Origin: Afifellaceae bacterium
GTDB lineage: Bacteria > Pseudomonadota > Alphaproteobacteria > Rhizobiales > Afifellaceae
Length of the DNA stretch: 64,000 nucleotides
Direction of reading: 5' to 3'
NCBI GenBank assembly: GCA_028281235.1
Contig: JANQKG010000011.1
Coordinates: 62,001-126,000, forward strand
A program made the translations under genes and the position numbers. The notes under the pieces were generated by a model. That model saw nothing but the letters and a program-made list of their open reading frames with translations, was not told where the DNA came from and made no database searches. Position 1 is the first letter of the stretch. The number at the start of each line of letters is the position of its first letter. This document shows positions 26,367 through 35,857 of this stretch, piece after piece.

Positions 26367-27578
26367 ATGACGGGTCGCGACCCAAAAATGTCCGTAGAGG
26401 CCGCCGCGCCGCGCCATGCACGGCGAAGGTCTCGGTCGGCGGAAGGATGGCTGGGCTGGTTCGGCAGGTCCCGTTCGCGCCGCCGATCTGCGGCTGGCGA
26501 CGGGCTGGACAGGACGCTCGCCGACCTCAACTCTCGCCAGGAAGATTTGGCCTTTCTCAGCGACGTGGGCCAGCTGTTCCAGGCCTGCCGCACAATCGAG
26601 GAGGTGTGCAACGTCGCCAAGGACCGGCTGCAAAGTCTCTCGCCGCATCTGTCGGGCGCGCTGTTCCTCATGAGCGAGGGCCGCGACTATCTTGAGGGCG
26701 TCATGGCCTGGGGCGCGATCGAGGCTTCCGCCGCGTCGCTTGCGCCGAGCGATTGCTGGGCCTTGCGTTGCGGCAGGCCGCATCAGCTCAGCCGCGGCCA
26801 TGAGGGGATCGCCTGCGCTCACACCGACGCCGCCGGTGGTGACTGGCACCTTTGTGTGCCGCTGATGGCGCAGGGCGAAGCGCTGGGCGTTCTCTACTTC
26901 CGCGTCGATGCCGGGCATGATCCCAGCGGCGATCACGTTGAGCGCCGGCACTTCTACTTCAACGTCGCTGAAACGCTGTCGCTTGCCTTAGCGAATATCC
27001 GTCTGCGCGAGACCCTTCAGCATCAGGCTATCCGCGATCCGCTGACCGGTCTGTTCAACCGGCGCTACTTCCAGGAGACGCTCAGGCGCGAGCTGCATCG
27101 CGCATCGCGCGCCAAGCAGCCGCTCAGCGTCGTCTTGCTCGACATCGACCATTTCAAGCGCTTCAACGACACCTACGGCCACGACGCCGGCGACGTCGCG
27201 CTGAAGGTGGTCGGCGAAATCCTCCAGGGTCGGACGCGCGCCGGCGATGTCGCTTGTCGCCATGGCGGGGAAGAATTCGCGCTGGCCTTTCCTGGCCTCC
27301 CCGCGGAGATCGCGGCCGAACGGGTCGAGGCGATCCGCCGCGAGATCGAACTGCGCGACATCGTCTTCCTTGGCGAGAGGGTCGATCCGGTCACCATATC
27401 GGCCGGCATCGCAGTCTATCCGGCGCATGCCATGGAGATGGAGGCCCTCATGCGGGTTGCCGACCAGGCGCTCTATAAATCGAAGGAAGCCGGCCGCAAT
27501 CGCTTCACCATGGCCGGCGGGCAAAGACGCAAGACCGAAGAGCCGCCGGCGCTCAGCCTGGTGCAGGGCTCACCTTAG
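26367..27578 (+). CDS. Diguanylate cyclase with N-terminal GAF-like domain
   Basis: 403-residue soluble protein. A GAF-like sensor domain covers about residues 50-225 (DLAFLSDVGQLFQACRTIEEV to NVAETLSLALANIRLRE). The GGDEF domain (about 235-390) has DPLTGLFNRRYF, LLDIDHFKRFND and the active site GGEEF at 300-304. An RxxD inhibitory site (RAGD) lies five residues before it, so feedback inhibition by c-di-GMP is expected. It makes c-di-GMP from two GTP. ATG at 26367 has GGAGGC upstream; the longer frame to 26229 lacks a site. The ligand of the GAF domain is unknown. Confidence 0.92.
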   Translation: MTGRDPKMSVEAAAPRHARRRSRSAEGWLGWFGRSRSRRRSAAGDGLDRTLADLNSRQEDLAFLSDVGQLFQACRTIEEVCNVAKDRLQSLSPHLSGALFLMSEGRDYLEGVMAWGAIEASAASLAPSDCWALRCGRPHQLSRGHEGIACAHTDAAGGDWHLCVPLMAQGEALGVLYFRVDAGHDPSGDHVERRHFYFNVAETLSLALANIRLRETLQHQAIRDPLTGLFNRRYFQETLRRELHRASRAKQPLSVVLLDIDHFKRFNDTYGHDAGDVALKVVGEILQGRTRAGDVACRHGGEEFALAFPGLPAEIAAERVEAIRREIELRDIVFLGERVDPVTISAGIAVYPAHAMEMEALMRVADQALYKSKEAGRNRFTMAGGQRRKTEEPPALSLVQGSP

Positions 27579-28540
27579 CGCACAGCCGCGCGCTTCAGTC
27601 GGTCGTTGATCGCTTCGCCGAGCCCATCTGCGGGGATCGGCGCGACGGCGATGGCCTCAGCGCCGCTATCGTCCAACACAGCGAGATGCGCGAAGACATT
27701 CGCGGCGGCCTCGACCAGATCGCCGGACGCGCTGAGATTAAGCATCGCCGCGGCTTCGTCCGCGCCGGAGATAGCCGCGTCGCCAAATGTCAGCAGCGCT
27801 TCCTCCGGCGCAACGGAGGTGGCGTTCAGCCTGAGCGGCAGGCGCGGCGCGTAATGGCTGGCGAGCATGCCGGGCGCTGTCACGGCATCGCCCGCTTTGG
27901 CGCGCTCAAGCCGGGTGCCGAGCACGCGCTCAACGTCCTCCGCCGGCACGCCGCCCGGCCGCAACAGGCGCGGCTTGTCGCCGGTCAGCGACACGATGGT
28001 GGACTCAAGCCCCACCGCGCACGGTCCGGCGTCGAGCACGATTGCGATCGCGTCGCCGAGCTGATCGACGACGTGCGCCGCCCGTGTCGGGCTGACGCGG
28101 CCGGAGAGATTGGCGCTCGGCGCGGCAAGCGCTCCCCCAAGGGCGGCGATTACATCACGCGCCGGCCCACGCGGGACGCGGAGTGCCACGGATGGGAGGC
28201 CGGCCGTCACCAATGGATGGACCGGCGCGCCATCGGCCCGTGGTAAGACTAGCGACAGCGGCCCCGGCCAGAATTCTGCCGCCAGCCGTTCCGCGCGTGC
28301 GTCGAACAATCCATAGTGCCGCGCCATGGCGGGGTCTGCGACATGCGAGATCAGCGGGTTGAAGCGCGGCCGTCCCTTGGCCTCGAAGATGCGCGCAACT
28401 GCTTCGCCATTCGCCGCGTCGGCGGCCAGGCCGTAGACGGTCTCCGTCGGCAGGGCGACGAGCGCCCCGTCGCGGAGCGCGGCAACCGCTTCTGCGATAG
28501 CGTCGGCAAGGGTCTCTTCGGTGAGAGTGATATGGCGCAA
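27575..28540 (-). CDS. L-threonylcarbamoyladenylate synthase, Sua5 type
   Basis: 321-residue enzyme that makes threonylcarbamoyl-AMP for t6A modification of tRNAs reading ANN codons. The N-terminal YrdC/TsaC domain (about 1-200) has PTETVYGLAADA, KGRPRFNPLISH and PSANLSGRVSPT; the C-terminal Sua5 domain has PGMLASHYAPRLPL. The only start at the conserved N-terminus is TTG at 28540 (LRHITLTEETLADA); no ATG is nearby. Its 3' end overlaps the diguanylate cyclase stop by 4 bases, convergent. Confidence 0.92.
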   Translation of the reverse strand: MRHITLTEETLADAIAEAVAALRDGALVALPTETVYGLAADAANGEAVARIFEAKGRPRFNPLISHVADPAMARHYGLFDARAERLAAEFWPGPLSLVLPRADGAPVHPLVTAGLPSVALRVPRGPARDVIAALGGALAAPSANLSGRVSPTRAAHVVDQLGDAIAIVLDAGPCAVGLESTIVSLTGDKPRLLRPGGVPAEDVERVLGTRLERAKAGDAVTAPGMLASHYAPRLPLRLNATSVAPEEALLTFGDAAISGADEAAAMLNLSASGDLVEAAANVFAHLAVLDDSGAEAIAVAPIPADGLGEAINDRLKRAAVR

Positions 28541-28583
28541 TGTTCGGCTTCCGTGTGATTTGATGGGCAGGCCAGTCTTAAAT

Positions 28584-28685
28584 GTCGTCATGCCCGGACT
28601 TGATCCGGGCATCCAGACCGCACCGATGAGTTGGGTGAGGTTTTTGCGGAATAGTTTGCCGGTCAAGCCCGGCAAAGACGACAAA
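28584..28685. repeat. Dispersed palindromic repeat, GTCGTCATGCCCGG family (copy 2)
   Basis: Same arms as 17381-17482: GTCGTCATGCCCGGACTTG at the left, GCCGGTCAAGCCCGGCAAAG and GACGAC at the right. It fills the divergent gap between the Sua5 gene and the acyl-CoA dehydrogenase gene. Confidence 0.85.
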
Positions 28686-28739
28686 CGAGGCGGCAGCGCC
28701 TTGCCCCAAGCTGCGCTATAAGGACGCCGAGGAGCCACC

Positions 28740-30521
28740 ATGTATCGCGCGCCGTTGTCCGACATTGCGTTCACGCTGAAGCACGTGGCCGGTCTTGGCG
28801 ATGCGCTCGCCGGCGGCGCGTTGCCCGATCTTGCCGAAGACGTCGTCGATGCGGTGCTCGCCGAGGCGGGCCGCTTCGCTGCTGAGGAAGTGGCGCCGCT
28901 CAACACCGTCGGCGATCGCGTCGGCGCGTGCCTTGAAGATGGCGACGTGACGACGCCTGACGGATGGCGCGAGACCTATGCGGCTTGGCGCGCCGGCGGC
29001 TGGAACGGCATCGCCGTGGCGGAGGAGGTGGGCGGACAGGGCCTGCCGATGGCGCTTTCGGTGGCGACCGCGGAGATGTGGAACAGCGCCTGCATGGCCT
29101 TCGCGCTTTGCCCGTTGCTCAATATGGGTGCGATGGAGGCGCTTCAGCGCCACGGCTCCAAAGAGCTGCAGGCGCTCTATCTGCCGCGTCTCGTCTCCGG
29201 CGCGTGGACGGCGACGATGAACCTGACGGAGCCGCATGCTGGTTCCGATGTCGGCGCGCTGAGGACGCGGGCGGAGCCCTGCGGCGACGGCACCTACCGG
29301 CTCTTCGGGCAAAAGACCTTCATCACCTATGGCGAGCACGACCTGGCCGACAACATCATCCATCTGGTGCTTGCGCGCTTACCGGACGCACCGGCCGGCA
29401 CGAAGGGCATTTCGCTGTTCCTCGTGCCGAAGTTCGTCGTCGGGAGCGACGGCAGCATCGGCGCGCGCAACGACGTGATCTGCACCGGGCTTGAGCGCAA
29501 GCTCGGCATCCATGCTTCACCCACCTGCACCATGATCTATGGCGACGGCTGCCACGGCGCCACGCCCGGCGCACTCGGCTGGCTGATCGGCGAGGAAGAT
29601 CGCGGGCTCGCCTGCATGTTCACCATGATGAACAATGCACGCCTCATGGTCGGCGTCCAGGGCGTGGCGCAGGCGGAGCGCGCGTTGCAACAGGCGACAG
29701 CCTTCGCGCTGGAGCGGCGGCAAGGGCGCGCGCCGGGCGATGGTGGTGAAGCGATGAGCCTTATCGCCGATCATCCCGACATCCGCCGCACCTTGATGGA
29801 GATGCGTTCGCTCACCGCCGCGGCGCGTGCGATATGCTATGCCTGCGCTCTTGCCGGCGACATGGCGGCGCAATCCGGCGATGCTGATCGTCAGGCGCGC
29901 GTCGATCTGCTGACCCCGATTGCCAAGGCCTTTTCCACCGACATCGGTGTTCACGTCGCCTCGCTCGGCATCCAGGTGCATGGCGGCATGGGCTACATTG
30001 AGGAGACCGGCGCAGTGCAGATCCTGCGCGACGCGCGCATCGCTCCGATCTATGAGGGGACGAACGGCATCCAGGCGATCGATCTGGTGACGCGCAAGCT
30101 GCCGCGCGGCGATTGCGTTGGGGCTTTCATCAGCGAGATGGAGGAGATCGCCGAGAAGGCGCGCGCCGTGAACCGGCCGGAATTCGGCGCGATGGGCAAT
30201 CGTCTTGGCGACGCGCTGAATGATCTGTCGGCCGCCAGCGACCACCTCCTCGCGGCTCTCCGCAGCGGCAATGAGGCTGAGGCGCTCGCCGGCGCGACGC
30301 CCTATCTCAGGCTCTTCGGGCTGGCGGCCGGCGGAGGCTATCTCGCCAAGGGCGCGCTTGGTGCGCTGAACCAATCCGCCGAAGGCGACGCGCGGCACAT
30401 CGCAATTGCGCGTTTCTTCGCCGAGCAGATGCTGCCGGAGACGGCAGCGCTCCGTGCTCAAGTCATGACAGGCGCCGATGCCATCCTCTCCGCCGATCCG
30501 GCGCTTTGGGCGGAGCAATGA
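28740..30521 (+). CDS. Acyl-CoA dehydrogenase with C-terminal extension (DmdC-like group)
   Basis: 593-residue flavoenzyme of the long acyl-CoA dehydrogenase group with an extra N-terminal segment and a C-terminal domain. The FAD/substrate motifs are MNLTEPHAGSDVGALRT, the CTGLERKLGIHASPTC loop, and MGYIEETGAVQILRDARIAPIYEGTNGIQAIDL, where the catalytic glutamate lies in YEGTN. This architecture includes 3-methylmercaptopropionyl-CoA dehydrogenase DmdC, but most members oxidise unknown acyl-CoAs. GAGG precedes the ATG. The SDR gene follows after a repeat. Confidence 0.9.
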   Translation: MYRAPLSDIAFTLKHVAGLGDALAGGALPDLAEDVVDAVLAEAGRFAAEEVAPLNTVGDRVGACLEDGDVTTPDGWRETYAAWRAGGWNGIAVAEEVGGQGLPMALSVATAEMWNSACMAFALCPLLNMGAMEALQRHGSKELQALYLPRLVSGAWTATMNLTEPHAGSDVGALRTRAEPCGDGTYRLFGQKTFITYGEHDLADNIIHLVLARLPDAPAGTKGISLFLVPKFVVGSDGSIGARNDVICTGLERKLGIHASPTCTMIYGDGCHGATPGALGWLIGEEDRGLACMFTMMNNARLMVGVQGVAQAERALQQATAFALERRQGRAPGDGGEAMSLIADHPDIRRTLMEMRSLTAAARAICYACALAGDMAAQSGDADRQARVDLLTPIAKAFSTDIGVHVASLGIQVHGGMGYIEETGAVQILRDARIAPIYEGTNGIQAIDLVTRKLPRGDCVGAFISEMEEIAEKARAVNRPEFGAMGNRLGDALNDLSAASDHLLAALRSGNEAEALAGATPYLRLFGLAAGGGYLAKGALGALNQSAEGDARHIAIARFFAEQMLPETAALRAQVMTGADAILSADPALWAEQ

Positions 30522-30534
30522 GTCCAGTTCATGC

Positions 30535-30650
30535 GTGCTTCGAGGCATCCTGAGCGATCCACGGATCGCCTCATCCTGAGGTGCGGGCCCGAACGGGCGA
30601 GCCTCGAAGGGCGTCCGTGGGCTGCTCAGGATGCACCTCAGCATGAGGGA
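30535..30650. repeat. Dispersed palindromic repeat, CATCCTGAG family
   Basis: Inverted repeat of about 115 bp with CTTCGAGGC / GCCTCGAAG, CATCCTGAG / CTCAGGATG and CATCCTGAGGTGC / GCACCTCAGCATG parts. It separates the acyl-CoA dehydrogenase gene from the SDR gene. Only one copy is in the window, but it has the structure of the other dispersed intergenic repeats. Confidence 0.75.
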
Positions 30651-30664
30651 GAAGGGGAGGCGCA

Positions 30665-31531
30665 ATGGTGAGCCTCAAAGGCAAGACGCTCTTCATCACC
30701 GGCGCGTCGCGCGGTATCGGGCTGGCGATCGCCCTTCGCGCCGCGAAAGACGGCGCCAATATCGCCGTCGCCGCCAAGACGACCAAGCCACATCCTAAGC
30801 TGGAAGGCACAATCTTCACTGCGGCTGAGGCGATTGAAGGCGCCGGCGGCCAGGCGCTGCCGCTCGCCGTCGACATCCGTGACAAGGAGGCCGTGCTCGA
30901 CGCCGTGAACAAGACGGCGGAGACCTTTGGCGGCATCGATATCGTCGTGAACAACGCGTCTGCGATCAGCCTCACCAAGACGCCTGACACCGCAATGAAG
31001 CGCTTCGACCTGATGCATGAGATCAACGCGCGCGGCACCTATCTCGTGACCAAGGCCGCACTGCCGCATCTGGAGAAGGCCGCCAATCCGCATGTGCTGA
31101 TGCTCGCGCCGCCGCTCGATATGCACGAGCGTTGGTTTGCACCGCATCTTGCCTATTCGCTGGCGAAATTCGGCATGAGCCTCTGCGTGCTCGGCTTCGC
31201 CGGTGAGTTTCGCGCCCGCGGGATCGCCGTCAACGCGCTGTGGCCGCGCACGACGATCGCGACCGCGGCGATCAAGAACCTGCTCGGTGGTGACGCAATG
31301 ATGCGTGCCTCGCGCACGCCTGAGATTCTCGCCGACGCCGCGTATCGCGTTTTTCAGAAGCCGGCGCGGCATTTCACGGGGCACTTTTTGATCGACGACA
31401 CGTTCCTCGTCTCCGAAGGCGTGAGCGACCTCGACAAATATCGTGTCGATCCGAGCGTCGCGCTGCAGCCGGACTTCTTCGTGCCGGCCGACTCGGAGCC
31501 GCCGGCTTCGCTCGGGCCGGTGAAGCGATGA
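30665..31531 (+). CDS. Short-chain dehydrogenase/reductase, HSDL2-like
   Basis: 288-residue NAD(P)-dependent oxidoreductase. The Rossmann nucleotide site is TGASRGIGLAIAL; NNAS is at 96-99; the YSLAK catalytic pair is Tyr164 and Lys168. The usual catalytic serine, found in HSDL2 proteins as an NxSPPL motif, is Ala148 here (LMLAPPLDM). The proline pair and following residues match that subfamily, so the Ser-to-Ala change is real text rather than misalignment. Function may be altered. GGGAGG lies before the ATG. Adjacent acyl-CoA dehydrogenase suggests fatty-acyl metabolism, by position only. Confidence 0.85.
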   Translation: MVSLKGKTLFITGASRGIGLAIALRAAKDGANIAVAAKTTKPHPKLEGTIFTAAEAIEGAGGQALPLAVDIRDKEAVLDAVNKTAETFGGIDIVVNNASAISLTKTPDTAMKRFDLMHEINARGTYLVTKAALPHLEKAANPHVLMLAPPLDMHERWFAPHLAYSLAKFGMSLCVLGFAGEFRARGIAVNALWPRTTIATAAIKNLLGGDAMMRASRTPEILADAAYRVFQKPARHFTGHFLIDDTFLVSEGVSDLDKYRVDPSVALQPDFFVPADSEPPASLGPVKR

Positions 31532-31552
31532 CCGGCGCGGTCAACTTCGGGA

Positions 31553-31600
31553 CGTAGCCCGGATGAAGCGCCGGAGGCGCGCAATCCGGGGACGCCCCGA
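31553..31600. repeat. Short palindromic repeat, GTAGCCCGGATGAAGCG family
   Basis: GTAGCCCGGATGAAGCG, a short loop with CCGGAGG, then GCGCAATCCGGGG. Similar units lie at 36029-36066 and 50041-50124, and related CCCGCAT...ATGCGGG units lie at 31749, 35987 and 36234. Confidence 0.75.
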
Positions 31601-31618
31601 TACACGATCAACTCCTCG

Positions 31619-31735
31619 GCCTGTCATCCCGGTTCGGCCGCAAGGCCGAGACCGGGACCCATGAACACCCACGCCGACCTGGTGGTTATGGGTCCCGGCC
31701 CTCGCTACGCTCGGCCGAGATGACAAAGGAGAGGG
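31619..31735. repeat. Dispersed palindromic repeat, GTCATCCCGG family
   Basis: Left arm CTGTCATCCCGGTTCGGCCG, right arm CGGCCGAGATGACA; internal GGGACCCATGAACACCCACG and TTATGGGTCCCGG give an inner fold. A 36-base CCCGCATTCCGC...GCGGGCTACG unit is attached at 31749-31784 and reaches the 3' end of the AroE-like gene. Confidence 0.88.
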
Positions 31736-31777
31736 GTGCACAAATGGCCCCCGCATTCCGCTTACGCTTCATGCGGG

Positions 31778-32671
31778 CTACGACGTTGCGACCGTGCGCA
31801 GTCTCGCCCGCAAAGCTGAAAGGTCGGGCGGCTCCTGCCCCGTGAACAGCCGAAACGCCTGAACGCCCTGATGAAAGAACAGCTCGTATCCGCTCAGGAA
31901 CGTGGCGCCGGCTGCCTCCGCATGCGCTCTGAATGGCGTGTGGCTTGGCGTGTAGACCGCATCGAAGGCCCAGCGAAGCCCGTTGAAGCAAGCCGCCGCG
32001 ACCGGCGATCCGGGATGGCCGGCCATGCCGATCGGCGTGCAATTGATCACGGCCTCTGCACCGTTAAGGGCCACCGCAGCATCTTCACTCACGACGATCT
32101 CCGTGTTGCGCGGTGATATGGCGCAGAGCGTCTCGGCCAGAGCCTCAGCGCGCGATACGTCGATGTCGCAAAGGCGCAGCGCCGTCGCTCCAAGTTCTAC
32201 CAGCGCGAACGCAATGGCGCAGCCTACACCGCCGGCGCCGACCTGCGCGACGACGCCCGGCGGCTGAGCGCCGAACGCATCGTGATACGCCGCAACGAAG
32301 CCCGTATAGTCGGTGTTGTGTCCCGTCGCGCGGCCGGCCTCGAACAGAACGGTGTTGATCACACCCATGCGCCGGACAATCGGGTCGTCGATCTCCACAC
32401 GCGACGCCGCGCTTTGCTTGTAGGGATAGGTGATATTCAGACCGCGAAATCCGCCGTCGCGGCAGGCCTCGAAGATTCCGTCAAAGTCCTTGCCGATCTC
32501 ATCCGGCACCAGCAGGTCGTAGGAGACATTGAGCCGGCATAGCTCACCGGCGATGCGATGCAAATGGGGCGCACGCGATTGCGCGATGTTGTCTCCGATC
32601 AGGCCAAGCTGGATCGGCGACGCGTTGGCCCGGGCGCCGGACTCCGCGTCGTCGCGCCCCGCAGCCATCAT
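31778..32671 (-). CDS. Shikimate dehydrogenase family protein (AroE-like)
   Basis: 297-residue NAD(P)-dependent dehydrogenase of the shikimate/quinate family. The catalytic pair is Lys85 (in NITYPYKQSA) and Asp121 (in HNTDYTGF). The cofactor loop is VGAGGVGCAIAFAL, and INCTPIGMAGHPGSP follows. The substrate-binding serine motif is QSRAPHLHR instead of the common SxSPxxHN, so a role other than the aromatic pathway (for example quinate or hydroxylated analogues) is possible. It is 20 bases downstream of the Pat-like gene in the same direction. Confidence 0.87.
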   Translation of the reverse strand: MMAAGRDDAESGARANASPIQLGLIGDNIAQSRAPHLHRIAGELCRLNVSYDLLVPDEIGKDFDGIFEACRDGGFRGLNITYPYKQSAASRVEIDDPIVRRMGVINTVLFEAGRATGHNTDYTGFVAAYHDAFGAQPPGVVAQVGAGGVGCAIAFALVELGATALRLCDIDVSRAEALAETLCAISPRNTEIVVSEDAAVALNGAEAVINCTPIGMAGHPGSPVAAACFNGLRWAFDAVYTPSHTPFRAHAEAAGATFLSGYELFFHQGVQAFRLFTGQEPPDLSALRARLRTVATS

Positions 32672-32691
32672 GACGATTGCACCCGCCCGCT

Positions 32692-35376
32692 CTAAAGCCA
32701 GCGCTCTACCGCGCGAAGGCTCTCGTCATCCGCTGCATGCTTGACGGAAAAGCCGAGCGATTTCATCAGCGCCAGCATATCGCGATTATCCGCCAGCACC
32801 GCTCCCTCAATGGTCTTCAGCCCGTGATAGCGCGCCGATTCCATTAGCCCCTTCATGAGCAGCGATCCGATGCCTTGCTTGCGGTGCTGGTCGCTGACCA
32901 CGATGGCGAACTCGCACGATTCGCCATCGGGATTGATGACGTAGCGCGCAACCCCGATCTGCTCGTCCTTCCCGCCCTCGTTGACGACGGCAATCAGCGC
33001 CATCTCGCGGCTGTAGTCGATCTGCGTGAAGCGCACGAGCATCTCCGGCGTCAGCTCTTCGATGGAGTGCATGAAACGGAAGTAGCGCGCCTGCGGTGAG
33101 AGCCCACGCACGAATGCCTGCTCAATCTCCGCATCCTCCGGCCGGATCGGCCGGATAGTGAGCTGCGTGCCGTCCGGCAGAACGCTCGTTTCGGCGAGAT
33201 GCGCCGGGTAGGGGTGGATGGCCATATGCGCATAAGGCACCAGCGTCACCGGTGGACGGTGCACCTTGATGCGGGCGTCGACGGCGATGATCTCACTCTC
33301 GCTGGCGAAGAGCGGATTGATATCGAGCTCCTCAACATGCGGCAGCTCGCAGGTGAGGTCCGACAGGCGCAGGAGCAGATCCTCCATTGCCGTGCGGTCG
33401 ATGGCGCGAAGGTTGCGGAACGGGCCCAACAGGCGCGCGACCCGTGTGCGTCCGATGAGGCGGCTTGCAAGCACGCGGTTCAGCGGCGGGATAGCCACGT
33501 CGTAATCGCGCAGCACCTCCGCCATCGTGCCACCGGCGCCGAACGAGATGGCCGGTCCGAACACCGGATCGGATTTCACGCCGGCCATCAGTTCACGCGT
33601 GTCGTGACCCGACGCCATGCGCTCAATCGTGACGCCGCGGATCTCCGCATCGGGCCGCGCCTTCTTCGCATCCGCCACCATGCCTTCAAAGGCGACGCGC
33701 ACGTCGGCGCCGCTCGCCAGATTGGTCCGCACACCGCCGACATCGGATTTATGCGTGATCTGCGGCGAGCTGATCTTCATGGCCACGGGAAAACCGAGCG
33801 TCTGCGCTGCGATAAGCGCCTCCGCCGCCGTCTCCGCTTCGATGGTCTGGCTGCAATGGATGCCGAACGCGCTGAGCACGGCTTTCGATTCAATGTCGGA
33901 AAGCTGCGTGCGGCCATCAGCCAGCGCCGCTTCGATGATCATGCGCGCGCCTTCAACGTCGGGCGGTTTGCGGTCGTCGGAGAAGGGTCCCGGCGTCTGA
34001 AGGAGAAGCTCCTGGTTGAGGCGATGCCGCGCCAGATACGAGAACGCCTCCACCGCACGTTCCGGCGTGGTGAAATCGGCGATGCCGTTCTCGGAAAGAT
34101 AAGCGCGCGCGCCCGCCACGCTCGACTCGCCCATGAAGCAGGCAAGTATCGGCTTCGATGTGTTGGTCTTCGCCGCCTCCACGATGGCACGTGCCGCATC
34201 GTCCGGCCCGGTCATCGCCTGCGGCGTAAGCATGACGATCAGCCCGTCGACGTTTTTGTCGTCCAGACAGGCCGCAACGGCGGCGCTATAGGTCTCAGCA
34301 CTGGCGTCGCCCAGAATGTCGACGGGATTGCCGTGCGACCAATAAGGCGGAAGCAGCGCGTCAAGCGTGGCGATGGTTTTTGGCTCAAGCTCGGTGAGCG
34401 CGATGCCGAGGTCCTCCGCGCGATCGGTGGCAAGCACCCCGACCCCGCCGCCATTGGTGACGATCGCCAGCCGGCGACCTCTTGCACGCTTGCCGGTGGA
34501 GAGCATCTCCGCGGCGGCAAAAAGCTGGCCGAACGTCATGGCGCGCACCACGCCGGCGCGCTCAAGTGCCGCGTCGAACACCTCGTCCGACCCCACAAGC
34601 GCGCCGGTGTGCGTGCTCGCGGCCTTGGAGCCGCGCTCGTGACGCCCGGCCTTCAGCACGATCACCGGCTTGGCGCGCGCCGCCACGCGCAGCCCGCTGG
34701 TGAAGGCGCGCGCGTCGTTGATCCCCTCCACGTAGAGCAGGATAGCGTCGGATTTGGGGTCGCCGGCAAGGTAGTCGAGCAGATCGCCGAAGCCGACATT
34801 GGTGGCGTTGCCGAGCGACACGATGGTGGAGAAGCCGAGATGATGCTCGCTCGCCCAGTCGGTGATGGCCGCGCAGAGCGCGCCCGATTGCGAGACCAGC
34901 GCCAGCTTGCCCGCCGGCGCAGCCGCGCCGAGAAACGTGGCGTTCAGCCCATGCACCGGGCGCATGATGCCGAGGCAGTTCGGCCCCACGAAGCGGATGC
35001 CGGCATGACGCGCAGCATCGGTGATCTCCGCTTCCAGCCGCGCGCCCGCTTCGCCCGTCTCGCCGAAACCGGCGGAGAGCACGAGCACGGAGCCGATGCC
35101 CTTGTCGCCGCATTGGCGGATGATCTCCGGCACCGTGCGCGCCGGCGTGGCGATCACGGCGAGGTCAGGGTCGCCATCGACATCGAGGATGGACTTGAAG
35201 CACGTCCGGTCGCGCACACGCTCATGGCGCGGGTTCACCGGAATGACCGGGCCGGCAAAGCCGTGCTCGATGAGATTGTGGAATACCCGCCCGCCGACGC
35301 TTGTCAGGTCCTCGTTGGCGCCGAGCACCGCGACGCTCTCAGGGTTGAACATTTTTTCCAGACGATGCGGCTTCAT
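32692..35376 (-). CDS. Pat-like protein: acyl-CoA synthetase (NDP-forming) domains fused to GNAT acetyltransferase
   Basis: 894-residue protein. Order: CoA-binding domain (about 10-130, SVAVLGANEDLTSVGG), succinyl-CoA ligase-like domain (about 150-300, VSQSGALCAAITDWA), a middle region, ATP-grasp domain (about 475-690, PVAMKISSPQITHKSDVGGV), and a C-terminal GNAT domain (about 725-885) with VVSDQHRKQGIGSLLMKGL as the acetyl-CoA site. This is the layout of Salmonella Pat and related lysine acetyltransferases that inactivate acetyl-CoA synthetase. The NDP-forming synthetase part is often catalytically dead and may sense metabolites; this cannot be judged here. Confidence 0.9.
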   Translation of the reverse strand: MKPHRLEKMFNPESVAVLGANEDLTSVGGRVFHNLIEHGFAGPVIPVNPRHERVRDRTCFKSILDVDGDPDLAVIATPARTVPEIIRQCGDKGIGSVLVLSAGFGETGEAGARLEAEITDAARHAGIRFVGPNCLGIMRPVHGLNATFLGAAAPAGKLALVSQSGALCAAITDWASEHHLGFSTIVSLGNATNVGFGDLLDYLAGDPKSDAILLYVEGINDARAFTSGLRVAARAKPVIVLKAGRHERGSKAASTHTGALVGSDEVFDAALERAGVVRAMTFGQLFAAAEMLSTGKRARGRRLAIVTNGGGVGVLATDRAEDLGIALTELEPKTIATLDALLPPYWSHGNPVDILGDASAETYSAAVAACLDDKNVDGLIVMLTPQAMTGPDDAARAIVEAAKTNTSKPILACFMGESSVAGARAYLSENGIADFTTPERAVEAFSYLARHRLNQELLLQTPGPFSDDRKPPDVEGARMIIEAALADGRTQLSDIESKAVLSAFGIHCSQTIEAETAAEALIAAQTLGFPVAMKISSPQITHKSDVGGVRTNLASGADVRVAFEGMVADAKKARPDAEIRGVTIERMASGHDTRELMAGVKSDPVFGPAISFGAGGTMAEVLRDYDVAIPPLNRVLASRLIGRTRVARLLGPFRNLRAIDRTAMEDLLLRLSDLTCELPHVEELDINPLFASESEIIAVDARIKVHRPPVTLVPYAHMAIHPYPAHLAETSVLPDGTQLTIRPIRPEDAEIEQAFVRGLSPQARYFRFMHSIEELTPEMLVRFTQIDYSREMALIAVVNEGGKDEQIGVARYVINPDGESCEFAIVVSDQHRKQGIGSLLMKGLMESARYHGLKTIEGAVLADNRDMLALMKSLGFSVKHAADDESLRAVERWL

Positions 35377-35504
35377 GGCTTGCTCCGAGTGAACCGCAAG
35401 GCTCCGCCGCGCCCGGACTACACCCGGCGGGCGCTGGGCGTGTTGATGCAGATCAGCGTCGTGCCTTCGTGAGTCAACCGGGCTTCGGGCAGATCAGCCA
35501 TGCG

Positions 35505-35798
35505 CTAAGCGGTGGATCGGGCGGCGGCGACAAACATCATCACGGTGATTGCAACCAGGCCCATGAGAGGCGGCGCAAAGCGCTTCAGGAACCTTCGATA
35601 CTCTGCCTGGAACTCGCCGGAGCCCTTAGAGGCTTTGACCAAGACGAAAGGCGGTGGGAACAACGGCTGAGCCGCACGGCCGACCTCACCCATTCTCCTG
35701 CATAGGCGCAAGACACGCCATTGTCCGAACACGACATAGGTGAAAGTCACCGCCACCCAAGTCAGCGGGAAGAGTAGGATCGCCTCTATCGTCTGCAT
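35505..35798 (-). CDS. Hypothetical membrane protein
   Basis: 97-residue protein with two hydrophobic segments, at about 5-25 (AILLFPLTWVAVTFTYVVFG) and about 75-92 (PPLMGLVAITVMMFVAAA). The loop between them is basic. No family is recognised. Codon use is like the neighbours. It stands alone between the Pat-like gene and a repeat-rich gap. Confidence 0.6.
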   Translation of the reverse strand: MQTIEAILLFPLTWVAVTFTYVVFGQWRVLRLCRRMGEVGRAAQPLFPPPFVLVKASKGSGEFQAEYRRFLKRFAPPLMGLVAITVMMFVAAARSTA

Positions 35799-35857
35799 GT
35801 TTGAGTCACGGGTAGCTGCGTTTCAATCTCGCGTCTTGTCACCCAACCTCTCGTTTG

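Noticed and set aside
33199-35472. 757-codon open frame on the plus strand
   Set aside because: It is antisense to the Pat-like gene, which has full domain content; the Arg/His-rich product has no recognisable motif and is a GC-rich shadow.
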